From Myxococcus stipitatus (lineage in GTDB: Bacteria; Myxococcota; Myxococcia; Myxococcales; Myxococcaceae), in NCBI RefSeq assembly GCF_038561935.1, contig NZ_CP102770.1, positions 1,054,001 through 1,118,000 of the forward strand: a stretch of DNA of 64,000 bases, in the 5' to 3' direction. Below are positions 1-8,526 of this stretch, piece after piece (positions within the stretch are counted from its first letter, which is position 1; the number at the start of each line of letters is the position of its first letter). A model generated the notes under the pieces. That model made no database searches and had not been told where the DNA came from. It saw only the letters and a list, made by a program, of their open reading frames with translations. The position numbers and the translations under genes are program-made.

Positions 1-31
1 GCCCCCGCGCCGCGGGGCTGATGTGAACGCA

Positions 32-826
32 ATGACGACGAGCGCGCTCGACAATGGTCTGGTCCTGCCCCGACGGGGCGGCAGTGGGTTGCTGGTGGGG
101 TTCGTCACGGGCTCGCTCGCGCTGCACGGGCTGGGGTTGGTGGTGCTGCACACGAAACCCCCGGAGCGCACCGCCCCGCAGAAGCCCGTGGAGCTGGTGA
201 TGGTGGAGGTGACCAAGCCACCCCCGCCGCCTCCGCCCGAGGTGAAGGAGGAGCCCAAGCCTCCTCCGCCTCCTCCGCCCAAGCTCCGCGTCAAGCCTCC
301 GCCCATCAAGGTGGCCCAGGCCCCCAAGCCCCTGCCTCCTCCGCCCGAGAACGCGCCGCCTCCGCCCAACGAGGCGCCGCCTCCCGATGCGAAGCCCACG
401 CCCCTGGTGGTCGGCATGTCCATGTCCTCGACCACCAGCGCCGGCGGCTTCGCGGCCCCGGTGGGCAACACCCTCTACGGCCGCACCGCGGACCGGGCCA
501 AGGCGCCGCAGGAAGTGAAGGCGTACAGCGCGCCCAAGTACACGCCCATCTACCAGGTGGACCGTGAGCCGCGGCTGGCCAGCGAGGTGAAGATTCCGTA
601 TCCGGAGGAGGCCCGCCGCGCGGGCATCGAAGGCACGGTGACGCTGTCCATCACCATCGACCCCGAGGGGCGCGTCGTGGCGGCGCGTGTGCTGAAGGGG
701 CCGGGCTATGGCCTGGAAGAGGCCGCGCGCGACGCCATCCTCCGCTTCCGCTTCAGCCCCGCCTACAAGGGAGGGGAAGCGGTCTCCACGGAGATGAAGT
801 ACGCCTATACGTTCCTCCTCGACTGA
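32..826 (+). CDS. TonB-family energy transducer
   Basis: 264-residue inner-membrane protein expected to couple the proton motive force to outer-membrane receptors. Residues about 20-41 form one membrane helix containing SLALH (S28...H32), the SxxxH motif of TonB proteins. Residues about 46-125 are extremely Pro/Lys-rich, as in the periplasm-spanning linker. Residues about 190-264 are a TonB C-terminal domain (IPYPEEARRAG, then EGTVTLSITIDPEGRV and FRFSPAYKGG). An in-frame GTG at 23 is an alternative start; neither start has a decisive ribosome-binding site. The window edge hides any ExbB/ExbD genes upstream. It precedes a TonB-dependent receptor in the same direction, a likely partner (inference). 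Confidence 0.9.
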   Translation: MTTSALDNGLVLPRRGGSGLLVGFVTGSLALHGLGLVVLHTKPPERTAPQKPVELVMVEVTKPPPPPPPEVKEEPKPPPPPPPKLRVKPPPIKVAQAPKPLPPPPENAPPPPNEAPPPDAKPTPLVVGMSMSSTTSAGGFAAPVGNTLYGRTADRAKAPQEVKAYSAPKYTPIYQVDREPRLASEVKIPYPEEARRAGIEGTVTLSITIDPEGRVVAARVLKGPGYGLEEAARDAILRFRFSPAYKGGEAVSTEMKYAYTFLLD

Positions 827-1004
827 GCATGAGCGCTTGAAACACCCTCCCGCCGGGAAAGGGCCGGAGCGGGGGAGTGCACCAGGGGGCCTCTCACTTC
901 CACGGCCCGAGCAAGCCCACTGGTTCCTCCACCCCTTCCTCGCTCCGTCCCTTTGCCGGCGGGAGCCTGACTCCCTTCTTCACGCAGCCGTCCCTGAAAG
1001 ACCC

Positions 1005-3725
1005 ATGTCCTCGAACGTGAAAGCCCGCGCCGCGCTCGCCGCCGCCTCCATGTGGGTGGCCACTCCGGCGCTCGCGCAGGCTCCGCAGCCCGAAGCCCCC
1101 GCCGCGCAGGCCCCGCAGCCCACCATCACCAAGGCCCCGGAGCTGGTGCGGTCCGTGAGCGCCCAGTATCCCGAGGCCGCGCTCGCCCAGGGCCTCACCG
1201 CCTCCGTGCGCCTCCTCATCACCATCGGCGCGGACGGCGCGGTGACGGACGTGCAGCCCACCGAGCCCGTCGGCAACGGCTTCGACGAGGCCGCGCTCGC
1301 CGCCGTGCGCCAGTTCCAGTTCTCGCCCGCGGAAGTCGACGGCGTGCCCGCGCCGGTGCAGGTGGAGTACGTCTACCACTTCACCCTCAACACCCCGCCG
1401 CCCGCCGAGGGCGCCGCCGCGGAGGCGGAGGCCCCCAAGGCCACCCTCACCGGCCAGCTCATCTCCCGAGGCAGCCGCTCGCGCGTGGCCGGCGCCACCG
1501 TGCGCTGCGGCGACGAAGCGGATGCCCCCGAGGCGGTGTCGGACGAAGAGGGCCGCTTCACCCTCGAGGTGCCGCCGGGCGAGTGCGCGATGCGCGTCAT
1601 CGCCTCCGGCTACCAGCTCTACCAGACGAAGGAGACGCTCAAGGCCAACGAGACCACCGAGGTGAAGCTCTACCTGGCTCCGGCCGGGAGCGCCTTCGAG
1701 ACGGTGGTGCGCTCCGCGCGTCCCAAGAAGGAAGTCGTCCGCCGCACCGTCACGCGCGAGGAGGCGCAGAAGACGCCGGGCACCTTCGGCGACCCCATCC
1801 GCGTCATCCAGACGCTGCCGGGCGTGGCGCGCGCGCCCTTCATCTCCGGCGACCTCCTGGTGCGCGGCTCCAACCCGGGCCAGACGGCGACGATGATGGA
1901 CGGGGTCCGCATCCCCAACCTCTTCCACCTGCTCGGCGGCCCCTCCGTCGTGAACGGCGAGTTCATCGACTCGCTCGACTTCTACCCGGGCGGCTACGGC
2001 AGCCAGTACGGCCGCGCGGTGGGCGGCGTGGTGGACGTGAGCACGCGCAAGGGCGCGGCGGACACGGTGCACGGCTCCGTCAAGGTGGACGTGCTCGACG
2101 CGGGCTTCTTCCTGGAGGCCCCCATCACCGAGGGCATCAGCGTGGCGGCCGCCGCGCGGCGCTCGTACGTGGATGCGCTGCTGCCCGCGTTCCTCCCGAA
2201 GGACGAGGGCACCACGCTCTCCATCGTCCCCGTGTACTGGGACTACCAGCTGCGCCTGGACTTCGGCGCCAAGCGCGGTGAGACGCCGGAGCCCGGGGCC
2301 GCGCGCAGCACGGGCTACCTCATGGCCTTCGGCAGCGACGACAAGCTGCGCCTGGTGTCGGGCGGTGAGAAGCAGGACCGCGACATCACGCTGGACTCGC
2401 GCACGCGCTTCCACCGGCTGAAGGGCGACTGGACATACCGGAAGGGGAACTTCACCTCCGTCTTCACGCCCTATGTCGGCGTGGACTACACCGACTTCAG
2501 CGTCGGCTCCTTCACCGAGCACGACACCATCTACTCGCTGGGCGCACGCGAGGTGGTCACGGTGGAGCTGGCCCCCGAGTTCGTCCTGCGCTCGGGCCTG
2601 GACGTCTACTTCGACCACGTGAAGATCGACGCGCGGACTCCCGCCCCGGGCGGCACCGAGTACGTGCCCTTCCCCGGCGCCGAGCCCGTCGCGGAGATGA
2701 TTCACGAGAAGCTCACGATGAACGGCTTTGACGGGGCCCTTTTCACCGAGATGGACTTCAAGCTGGGTCCCGTCACCATCACCCCCGGCGTGCGCGGCAA
2801 CCTCCAGAAGGTGGGCGACACGCGCAACGTCCTGCTGGACCCCCGGCTGTGGGTCCGCTACGCGGCCAGCGAGAACACCGCCTTCAAGGGCTCGCTGGGC
2901 CTCTACAGCCAGCCCGCGGACACGTTCCAGTTCATCTACTCGCCCTACGGCAACCCGCTCCTCGCCTACCAGCGCGCCTTCCAGTCGAGCCTCGGCGTGG
3001 AGCAGCGGCTGTGGGAGTCGTGGAACGTGGACGTCACCGGCTTCTACAACCGCCGCTTCGAGAACGTGGTGGCGCCCGGCGACGTGCGGCCCACCGAGAA
3101 CGGCGGCTTCGTCCAGGACCGCTACGTCAACGCGGGCATCGGCAAGGCATACGGCGTGGAGCTGATGGTGAAGAAGGAGCGCGCCTCCGCCACGGACAAG
3201 TGGTACGGCTGGCTCTCGTACACGCTCAGCCACGCGGAGGACGGCCGCGCGGGCGCCAAGCCCCAGCGTGACGACTCCTTCGGTGGCAACGGCGGCCCGC
3301 CGGGCGGCTTCGGCGAGGAGACCTACGGCCTGAGCGCCTGGGACCAGACGCACATCCTCACGCTCGTGGGCACCTACCTGCTGGGCAACGGCTGGGAGCT
3401 GGGCGGCCGCTTCCGCCTCACCACCGGCCGGCCGACGACGCCCCTGGCGAATCGCGGTGACATCTACAACTCGGATGCAAACGACTTCGGGCCCACGTAC
3501 GGTCGCTACCTCTCCGCTCGAGCCTCCACGTTCCACCAGCTGGACGTCCGCATCGAGAAGGGCTGGCGCTTCGACAACTGGTCCCTGGCGCTCTACATGG
3601 ACGTGCAGAACCTCTACAACGCGAAGAACGTCGAGTTCGTCTTCAACGACTACCGGTATCGAAAGCTCAGGGACATTCCTGGCATCCCCATCCTCCCGGT
3701 GTTGGGCGTGAAAGGAAGCTTCTAA
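1005..3725 (+). CDS. TonB-dependent receptor with N-terminal TonB-C-like and carboxypeptidase-regulatory-like domains
   Basis: 906-residue outer-membrane receptor. Signal peptide at residues 1-24 (ending ATPALAQA); this fixes the ATG at 1005 although the frame is open upstream. Residues about 42-130 resemble the TonB C-terminal domain (QYPEAALAQG, LLITIGADGAV, FDEAALAAVRQFQFSPA). Residues about 146-225 look like a CarboxypepD_reg beta-sandwich. Plug from about 255 (VIQTLPGVARAP, DLLVRGSNPGQT, MMDGVRIPN), then a beta-barrel of about 550 residues ending in VKGSF with the C-terminal Phe typical of outer-membrane barrels. One base separates its stop from the next lipoprotein gene. The ligand is unknown. 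It is paralogous to the receptor at 28714-31335. Confidence 0.92.
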   Translation: MSSNVKARAALAAASMWVATPALAQAPQPEAPAAQAPQPTITKAPELVRSVSAQYPEAALAQGLTASVRLLITIGADGAVTDVQPTEPVGNGFDEAALAAVRQFQFSPAEVDGVPAPVQVEYVYHFTLNTPPPAEGAAAEAEAPKATLTGQLISRGSRSRVAGATVRCGDEADAPEAVSDEEGRFTLEVPPGECAMRVIASGYQLYQTKETLKANETTEVKLYLAPAGSAFETVVRSARPKKEVVRRTVTREEAQKTPGTFGDPIRVIQTLPGVARAPFISGDLLVRGSNPGQTATMMDGVRIPNLFHLLGGPSVVNGEFIDSLDFYPGGYGSQYGRAVGGVVDVSTRKGAADTVHGSVKVDVLDAGFFLEAPITEGISVAAAARRSYVDALLPAFLPKDEGTTLSIVPVYWDYQLRLDFGAKRGETPEPGAARSTGYLMAFGSDDKLRLVSGGEKQDRDITLDSRTRFHRLKGDWTYRKGNFTSVFTPYVGVDYTDFSVGSFTEHDTIYSLGAREVVTVELAPEFVLRSGLDVYFDHVKIDARTPAPGGTEYVPFPGAEPVAEMIHEKLTMNGFDGALFTEMDFKLGPVTITPGVRGNLQKVGDTRNVLLDPRLWVRYAASENTAFKGSLGLYSQPADTFQFIYSPYGNPLLAYQRAFQSSLGVEQRLWESWNVDVTGFYNRRFENVVAPGDVRPTENGGFVQDRYVNAGIGKAYGVELMVKKERASATDKWYGWLSYTLSHAEDGRAGAKPQRDDSFGGNGGPPGGFGEETYGLSAWDQTHILTLVGTYLLGNGWELGGRFRLTTGRPTTPLANRGDIYNSDANDFGPTYGRYLSARASTFHQLDVRIEKGWRFDNWSLALYMDVQNLYNAKNVEFVFNDYRYRKLRDIPGIPILPVLGVKGSF

Positions 3726-3726
3726 G

Positions 3727-4653
3727 ATGAACACCTGGCTCAAGTTGGGCGGACTGTTGTTGGTGGCGGCGGGCGCGGTGGCGTGTGTCGACGCGGATGA
3801 CGTGTCCTCGAACGTGAAGGACCTGCGGGTGCTGGGCGTCGCGGTGGACGCGCCGGAGCTGATGGCTCCCACGTGCGAGCTCAACGGGCAGGCGCTGGAG
3901 GTCCTCACGCAAGAGGTGACCTACCGCGCGCTCCTGGCGGACCCGAAGGGCGAGGGGCGCTCCATCGCCTACACGCTGTGGGCGTGCGCGAACCCGGATG
4001 ACACGCGGTGCGAGGACGAGTCCACGCGCATCCAGCTGGCCCAGGGCACGACGACGGCGGGCGACATGGAGGTGCGCATCCGCCCCGGCGCGTCCCAGGT
4101 CCGGGACGGCACGCTGCTGCTGGAGAAGGTGCGGCAGGCGGACCCCTACAAGGGTTACGGGAGCCTGCGCATGCCGCTGGTGCTGCACGTGACGGCGGGC
4201 TCGGAGTCCGTCCACGCGCAGAAGCTGATGGTCTTCTCCTGCCCCATCGTGCCCGGCATGGTGGCCAACGTGCAGCCGGTGCTTCGTGGCCTCACGCTGG
4301 ATGACCAGGCGTGGGACGCCGCGGTGCCGCTGACGCTGAAGGGCAAGGGGCCGTTCGTGGTGCGGGCCAACGACATCTCGGATTTGGAGGAGTCCTACGT
4401 GGTGCCCGGCCTTCGCGAGGAGCGGGTGAACCTCCAGGAGTCGTGGACCATCTCCTGGCACGCGACGCTGGGCGAGTTCAGCCCGGAGCAGACGGGTGGC
4501 TCGGACTTCGCGGGCGGGCCTGGACGTCACCGCACGGAGTGGGAGCCGCCGGAGAAGGACGCGGTGGCACAGGAGGTCACCTTCTGGGCCGTGGTGCGAG
4601 ACGGCCGAGGAGGCAGCTCCTGGCTCGTCCGGAAGGCGCTCTGGTCGCCCTGA
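3727..4653 (+). CDS. receptor-associated lipoprotein (paralogue of 31339-32217)
   Basis: 308-residue predicted lipoprotein: a hydrophobic signal followed by AVAC with the lipid-carrying Cys at residue 20. No named domain recognised. Near the start it has LRVLGVAVDAPELMAP and near the end FWAVVRDGRGGSSWLVRKA; both patterns recur in the protein at 31339-32217, which also directly follows a paralogous receptor. The ATG lies one base after the receptor stop, so the two genes are almost certainly co-transcribed and perhaps translationally coupled. By analogy with SusD-like partners it may sit on the receptor and help capture or gate a ligand, but no SusD similarity is visible, so this role is inference. 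Confidence 0.8.
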   Translation: MNTWLKLGGLLLVAAGAVACVDADDVSSNVKDLRVLGVAVDAPELMAPTCELNGQALEVLTQEVTYRALLADPKGEGRSIAYTLWACANPDDTRCEDESTRIQLAQGTTTAGDMEVRIRPGASQVRDGTLLLEKVRQADPYKGYGSLRMPLVLHVTAGSESVHAQKLMVFSCPIVPGMVANVQPVLRGLTLDDQAWDAAVPLTLKGKGPFVVRANDISDLEESYVVPGLREERVNLQESWTISWHATLGEFSPEQTGGSDFAGGPGRHRTEWEPPEKDAVAQEVTFWAVVRDGRGGSSWLVRKALWSP

Positions 4654-4661
4654 CGCAGTGG

Positions 4662-4690
4662 CGGATGGCTCGCAAGGGGGCGGCCATCCG
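4662..4690 (+). terminator. candidate hairpin after receptor-lipoprotein operon
   Basis: Perfect 8-bp inverted repeat CGGATGGC (4662-4669) and GCCATCCG (4683-4690) with a 13-nt loop, beginning 9 nt after the lipoprotein stop codon. No U-tract follows, so it may be a 3'-end stabiliser or weak terminator rather than a classical intrinsic terminator. Confidence 0.4.
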
Positions 4691-4748
4691 GGATATGCCA
4701 GCGGTGCTCTCGTGAGGCCGGGCCGAGGCTGGAGTGGGTGGGACGCGG

Positions 4749-6902
4749 ATGATGAGCAGGAGCACAGCTGGAGTGCTGGCCGCGCTGGTGCTGGTGGCGT
4801 GGGGGGCTGACTCCCACGCCGCCGCGCGGATGGAGGAGCCTGACGCCACGCTTCGTCGCTTCGCCCTGATTGTCGGCTCCAGCGAGGGCGGACCCGGGCG
4901 CGAGCGGTTGCGGTACGCGGGCTCGGATGCGCTGGCCATGTCGCGCGTCCTGGAGGACCTGGGCGGTGTGCAGCCCACGGACCGGGTGCTGCTCTTGGAG
5001 GCGGACCGGGAGGCGCTGCTCGCGGCGCTGGAGCGGCTGCGCGCCCTCGTCGAAGCGGCCTCGACGCCGGGCGTGCGGCGCGAGCTGGTGGTGTACTACT
5101 CGGGCCACTCGGACGCGGATGGGCTGCTGCCTCGCGGCGAGCGAGTCCCCTACGAGGACCTGCGCAAGCTCATGGGCCTGGTGCCCGTGGAGGTGCGCAT
5201 CGCCATCCTCGACTCGTGTGGCTCCGGCGCGCTCACCCGGTACAAGGGCGGACTGCGCCGCCCCGCGTTCCTCACGGATGCGTCCGCGCAGGTGCGCGGC
5301 CATGCGTACCTAGCCTCCAGCTCCGCGGATGAAGTCGCGCAGGAGTCGGATGTCATCGGCGCGTCCTTCTTCACGCACTTCCTCGTCACGGGCCTGCGCG
5401 GCGCGGCGGACACCACGGGTGACGGGCGCGTCACGCTGCACGAGGCCTACCAGTTCGCCTTCCACGAGACGCTGGCCCGCACGGAGCGCTCGCAGGGCGG
5501 GCCGCAGCACGCGGCCTATGACATCCAGCTGGCGGGCAGCGGCGACCTGGTGATGACGGACCTGCGAGGCTCCGCCGCGCGCGTGCGCGTCGCCGAGGAC
5601 GTGCAGGGCCGCCTCTTCGTTCGCGACTGGGGCAACCAGCTGGTGGCGGAGCTCCAGAAGCCGTCCGGGCGGAGGCTCTCGCTGGGGCTGGACGCGGGGC
5701 GCTACCACATCACGCTGGAGCGGCCCTCGCAGCGCTTCGAGGCGGAGCTGCTCGTCGGGACCAAGAGCGACGTGGAGCTGCGCGTGGGCGACTTCGTCCC
5801 GGTGACGCTCACGCGCACGGCGTCGCGCGGGGGCCCGGCGAAGGACGTGCCGCTGGTGAAGGAGCCCGGGACGGCGCGGGAGGACCTGCCCACCGTGGCG
5901 CTCAACCTGTCGCTGGTGCCGCCGGTGTCCACCTCCGCGCTGTGGGGAGGCACGGGCCTGAACCACGTGGCGCTCGGCGGGCTGGCGGTGCGCTCGTACC
6001 AGCTGCGGGGCGTGGGCCTCGCGGGCGGCGTGGGCTGGGTGGACGGGACGATGGAGGGCGGGCAGGTGTCCGGCATCGCCAACGTCACGGGCGGCGAGGT
6101 GCTGGGGCTCCAGGTCGCGATGGGCGGCAACCTCGCGTTCGGCGGGGCGACGGGCGGACAGGTGGCGGCGGTGCTCAACTATTCGGAGCGGGCCTTCTCC
6201 GGCCTCCAGCTCTCGTTCGTGGGCAACCGCGCGGACCATGAGATGCGCGGCCTTCAGCTCGTGGGCGCCGTGAACATGGTGGAGAACCTCATGGGCGCGC
6301 AGGTGGGCATCTTCAACCTGGCGGGCAGCGTGTCCGGCGCGCAGGTGGGCCTCATCAACGTGGCCGACAACGTCCAGGGACTCCAGCTGGGCCTCATCAA
6401 CATCGCGGATGACGTGTCGGTGCCCATCGGCCTGCTGAGCCTGGTGCGCAAGGGGCGCATCTCCTTCGAGGTCTGGACGGACGACATCTCACCGCTGTCG
6501 GTGGGCGTGAAGTACGGCAGCCGCACGGTGCACGTCGTCGCGAGCATCGGCGTGAGCTCCAAGGCGGAGACCTGGCGCACCTTCAAGTCGCTGGGCGTGG
6601 GCGTGCACCTGCCCTTCGGTGACGCGGACCGCTACTACGTGGACGTGGACCTCTCCACGGGCAGCTGGCAGTTCCAGTCCTTCGGGGACACGTCGAGCAA
6701 CAGCATCTACCAGCTGCGCACCAGCGTGGGCTGGGAGCTCAAGCGGCGCTTCGCCCTCTTCGGGGGCCTGTCCGTCAACATCTACGAGCCGCCGCCGGAC
6801 GACGAGGACCGCGAGGTGACGTGGCTGCCGCAGTGGAAGATCGGGAAGGGGGCCACCGGCTCGCGCCTGTGGCCCGGCCTGTTCCTGGGCGTGCGCATCT
6901 GA
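4749..6902 (+). CDS. caspase-family (C14) protease with C-terminal surface-repeat region
   Basis: 717 residues with a signal peptide (about 1-24, ending DSHA). A caspase p20-like domain follows: FALIVGSSEG, then catalytic His120 in YYSGHSDADGL and Cys157 in ILDSCGSGAL. Residues about 270-370 look like a beta-sandwich linker. Residues about 400-570 contain repeated G(A/L)QVG(L/I)xN units (AQVGIFNLAG, AQVGLINVAD, LQLGLINIAD), as in LA_2272-type surface-repeat proteins. The remainder is beta-rich and resembles an outer-membrane barrel. ATG 4749 was chosen because the signal peptide begins there; a GTG at 4734 is in frame. The exported caspase fused to an envelope-like module suggests proteolysis at the cell surface or periplasm (inference). 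Confidence 0.85.
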   Translation: MMSRSTAGVLAALVLVAWGADSHAAARMEEPDATLRRFALIVGSSEGGPGRERLRYAGSDALAMSRVLEDLGGVQPTDRVLLLEADREALLAALERLRALVEAASTPGVRRELVVYYSGHSDADGLLPRGERVPYEDLRKLMGLVPVEVRIAILDSCGSGALTRYKGGLRRPAFLTDASAQVRGHAYLASSSADEVAQESDVIGASFFTHFLVTGLRGAADTTGDGRVTLHEAYQFAFHETLARTERSQGGPQHAAYDIQLAGSGDLVMTDLRGSAARVRVAEDVQGRLFVRDWGNQLVAELQKPSGRRLSLGLDAGRYHITLERPSQRFEAELLVGTKSDVELRVGDFVPVTLTRTASRGGPAKDVPLVKEPGTAREDLPTVALNLSLVPPVSTSALWGGTGLNHVALGGLAVRSYQLRGVGLAGGVGWVDGTMEGGQVSGIANVTGGEVLGLQVAMGGNLAFGGATGGQVAAVLNYSERAFSGLQLSFVGNRADHEMRGLQLVGAVNMVENLMGAQVGIFNLAGSVSGAQVGLINVADNVQGLQLGLINIADDVSVPIGLLSLVRKGRISFEVWTDDISPLSVGVKYGSRTVHVVASIGVSSKAETWRTFKSLGVGVHLPFGDADRYYVDVDLSTGSWQFQSFGDTSSNSIYQLRTSVGWELKRRFALFGGLSVNIYEPPPDDEDREVTWLPQWKIGKGATGSRLWPGLFLGVRI

Positions 6903-6918
6903 CGCCCGCGCGCGGCCC

Positions 6919-7707
6919 TTAGCCGCGCAAGAGCCACTCCAGCAGCTCCTTCGCCGTGTCCACGTGGACGAAGTGGCCCGCGCCCGGGAGCGTCGTCACC
7001 GGGCAGCCCGCGGCCTCCATGCGCGCGGCCTCCGCGTCGGACACGTAGCGCGAGCGGCCGCCTCGGACGCAGCGCATGGGCGGGTGGTCCGGCCGCTCCA
7101 GCGCGGCCCAGAGGTCCATGCCATTCACGCGCGCGTGCAGCTCCGCCAGGGCCTGGCGGTCGAAGCGCCAGCGCACGCTGTCGCCCTCCGTCACCAGGTT
7201 CATCAGGAGCCAGTCGGTGAGGCCGTCGGAGAGGCCTCGGCCGGAGAGCTCCGCGCGCATGTCCTTGCGGTTCGCCGCGCGCGAGGGGGCCTGGAGCAGG
7301 ATGCCCAGCACCATGCCACTGTCGGACAGGTCGAACGGCACGGGGCCGGGCGCGATGTCGAGCAGGCTCACGCGCGCGACGGACTCCGGCACGTGCAGGC
7401 TGGCGGCGAGCGAGACGCGTCCGCCCAGTGAGTGGCCCACCCAGTCGAGCGCGCCGGTGAAGCCCTGGGCGCGCGCGGTCGCCACCACGTCGCGCGCCAG
7501 CGTGAAGAGGTCCGCGTTGGGAGGCGGGACGGCGGAGGCGCCATGGCCGGTGAGGTCCGGCAGGAGGAAGCGGCGCCGAGGGTCCGCCGCGCTCCACGCG
7601 TTCGCCAGCGAGCGCAGGTTGCGCCCCGAGCCGAGGAAGCCATGCAGCAGCACCGTGGGCACATCTCCTTCACCCACCTGGAAGCTCTCGAGGACCACGT
7701 GCGTCAA
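6919..7707 (-). CDS. alpha/beta-hydrolase (esterase-like)
   Basis: 262 residues covering a complete alpha/beta-hydrolase fold. Oxyanion segment LLHGFLGSGRN near residue 21, nucleophile elbow WVGHSLGG with Ser93, and catalytic His245 in GAGHFVHVD near the C-terminus. Spacing and the LLPDLTGHGAS segment resemble YbfF/BioH-type cytoplasmic esterases; no signal peptide. It converges with the caspase gene (16 nt between stops) and faces away from the secreted protein at 7793. The substrate cannot be inferred; haloperoxidase-like and short-chain esterase roles are both possible. Confidence 0.85.
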   Translation of the reverse strand: MTHVVLESFQVGEGDVPTVLLHGFLGSGRNLRSLANAWSAADPRRRFLLPDLTGHGASAVPPPNADLFTLARDVVATARAQGFTGALDWVGHSLGGRVSLAASLHVPESVARVSLLDIAPGPVPFDLSDSGMVLGILLQAPSRAANRKDMRAELSGRGLSDGLTDWLLMNLVTEGDSVRWRFDRQALAELHARVNGMDLWAALERPDHPPMRCVRGGRSRYVSDAEAARMEAAGCPVTTLPGAGHFVHVDTAKELLEWLLRG

Positions 7708-7792
7708 ACCTTTCTGGCCAGCCCGGAGCCTTGACCCGAGGCAGGCCGTGCCGCTTCATATCGCGAACTTCTCATCCCCGAGGTGGCTGCGC

Positions 7793-8296
7793 GTGTCCAC
7801 TGTCTCCCTGTTGCTGCTCCTGCTGGCGTCGGCTCCCGTGAAGGAGACGAAGACCGAAGACCCGAAGGCCACCATCGCGGCGGTGCTGGATGACTGGCAT
7901 CAGGCGGCGGCCCAGGCGGACGAGGCGCGCTACTTCAGCCACTTCACCCCCGACGCCGTCTACCTGGGCACGGACGCCACCGAGCGCTGGACGCGCGATG
8001 AGTTCCGCGCGTGGGCGAAGCCCTACTTCTCCAAGGGCCAGGCCTGGAAGTTCAAGGCCGTCTCGCGCCACGTCTCCCTGTCGAAGGACGGCGCGGTGGC
8101 GTGGTTCGACGAGATGCTGGACACGCCCAACCTGGGGCCCAGCCGGGGCAGCGGTGTGCTGGTGAAGGACGGCGCCACCTGGAAGATTGCCCACTACCAC
8201 CTGTCGGTGCCCATCCCGAACGACATCGTCGATGACGTGGTGAAGCGCATCCAGGCGCAGGAGGCCAAGGCGGCCAGGGGCGGCAAGAAGAAGTAG
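7793..8296 (+). CDS. secreted NTF2/SnoaL-like protein
   Basis: 167 residues. A GTG start at 7793, with GAGG 9 nt upstream, gives a short signal peptide (STVSLLLLLLASAP). The frame is open far upstream through the hydrolase gene on the other strand, but that part has no coding character. The body (VLDDWHQAAAQADEARYFSHF, then AVYLGTDATERWTRDEF and a closing TWKIAHYHLSVPIPN) matches the NTF2-like DUF4440/SnoaL cone fold, used for small-molecule binding or dehydratase-type catalysis. The C-terminus is Lys-rich. Function unknown; periplasmic location inferred from the signal. Confidence 0.75.
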   Translation: MSTVSLLLLLLASAPVKETKTEDPKATIAAVLDDWHQAAAQADEARYFSHFTPDAVYLGTDATERWTRDEFRAWAKPYFSKGQAWKFKAVSRHVSLSKDGAVAWFDEMLDTPNLGPSRGSGVLVKDGATWKIAHYHLSVPIPNDIVDDVVKRIQAQEAKAARGGKKK

Positions 8297-8357
8297 ACCT
8301 CTCAACAGACATGCCGGGTCGCGGAGGACCGTCTGCCACCGCGACCTCGCGCGGAGT

Positions 8358-8407
8358 GCGAAGCGCGCTTCGCGGTGGGGATGGCAATGCCAGACGTCAA
8401 CGTCTGG
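8358..8407. repeat. two perfect palindromes in the 230-bp intergenic region
   Basis: GCGAAGCGCGCTTCGC (8358-8373) is a perfect 16-bp palindrome. CCAGACGT-CA-ACGTCTGG (8390-8407) has perfect 8-bp arms with a 2-nt centre. Both lie between the stop at 8296 and the ATG at 8527. The first could act in 3'-end formation of the upstream gene; the second has the size and symmetry of a dimeric regulator site. No adjacent regulator gene is present. Confidence 0.45.
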
Positions 8408-8526
8408 GAATGACATGGCCATGACGTGGAAGTGCTACTGGCGCGTGCCTTGAATCGAGGGTCGCGTACCCCCGGCTCGACGTGGGCCGGAGCGGTCGAG
8501 TCCCGCAAGGGACACCTGGGGGTTAC

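Noticed and set aside
894-3908. Long open frame (1004 codons) on the minus strand opposite the first receptor
   Set aside because: Its translation is a His/Arg/Ala/Gly-rich shadow without domains, and the plus strand has a signal peptide, plug and barrel. High GC creates such frames.
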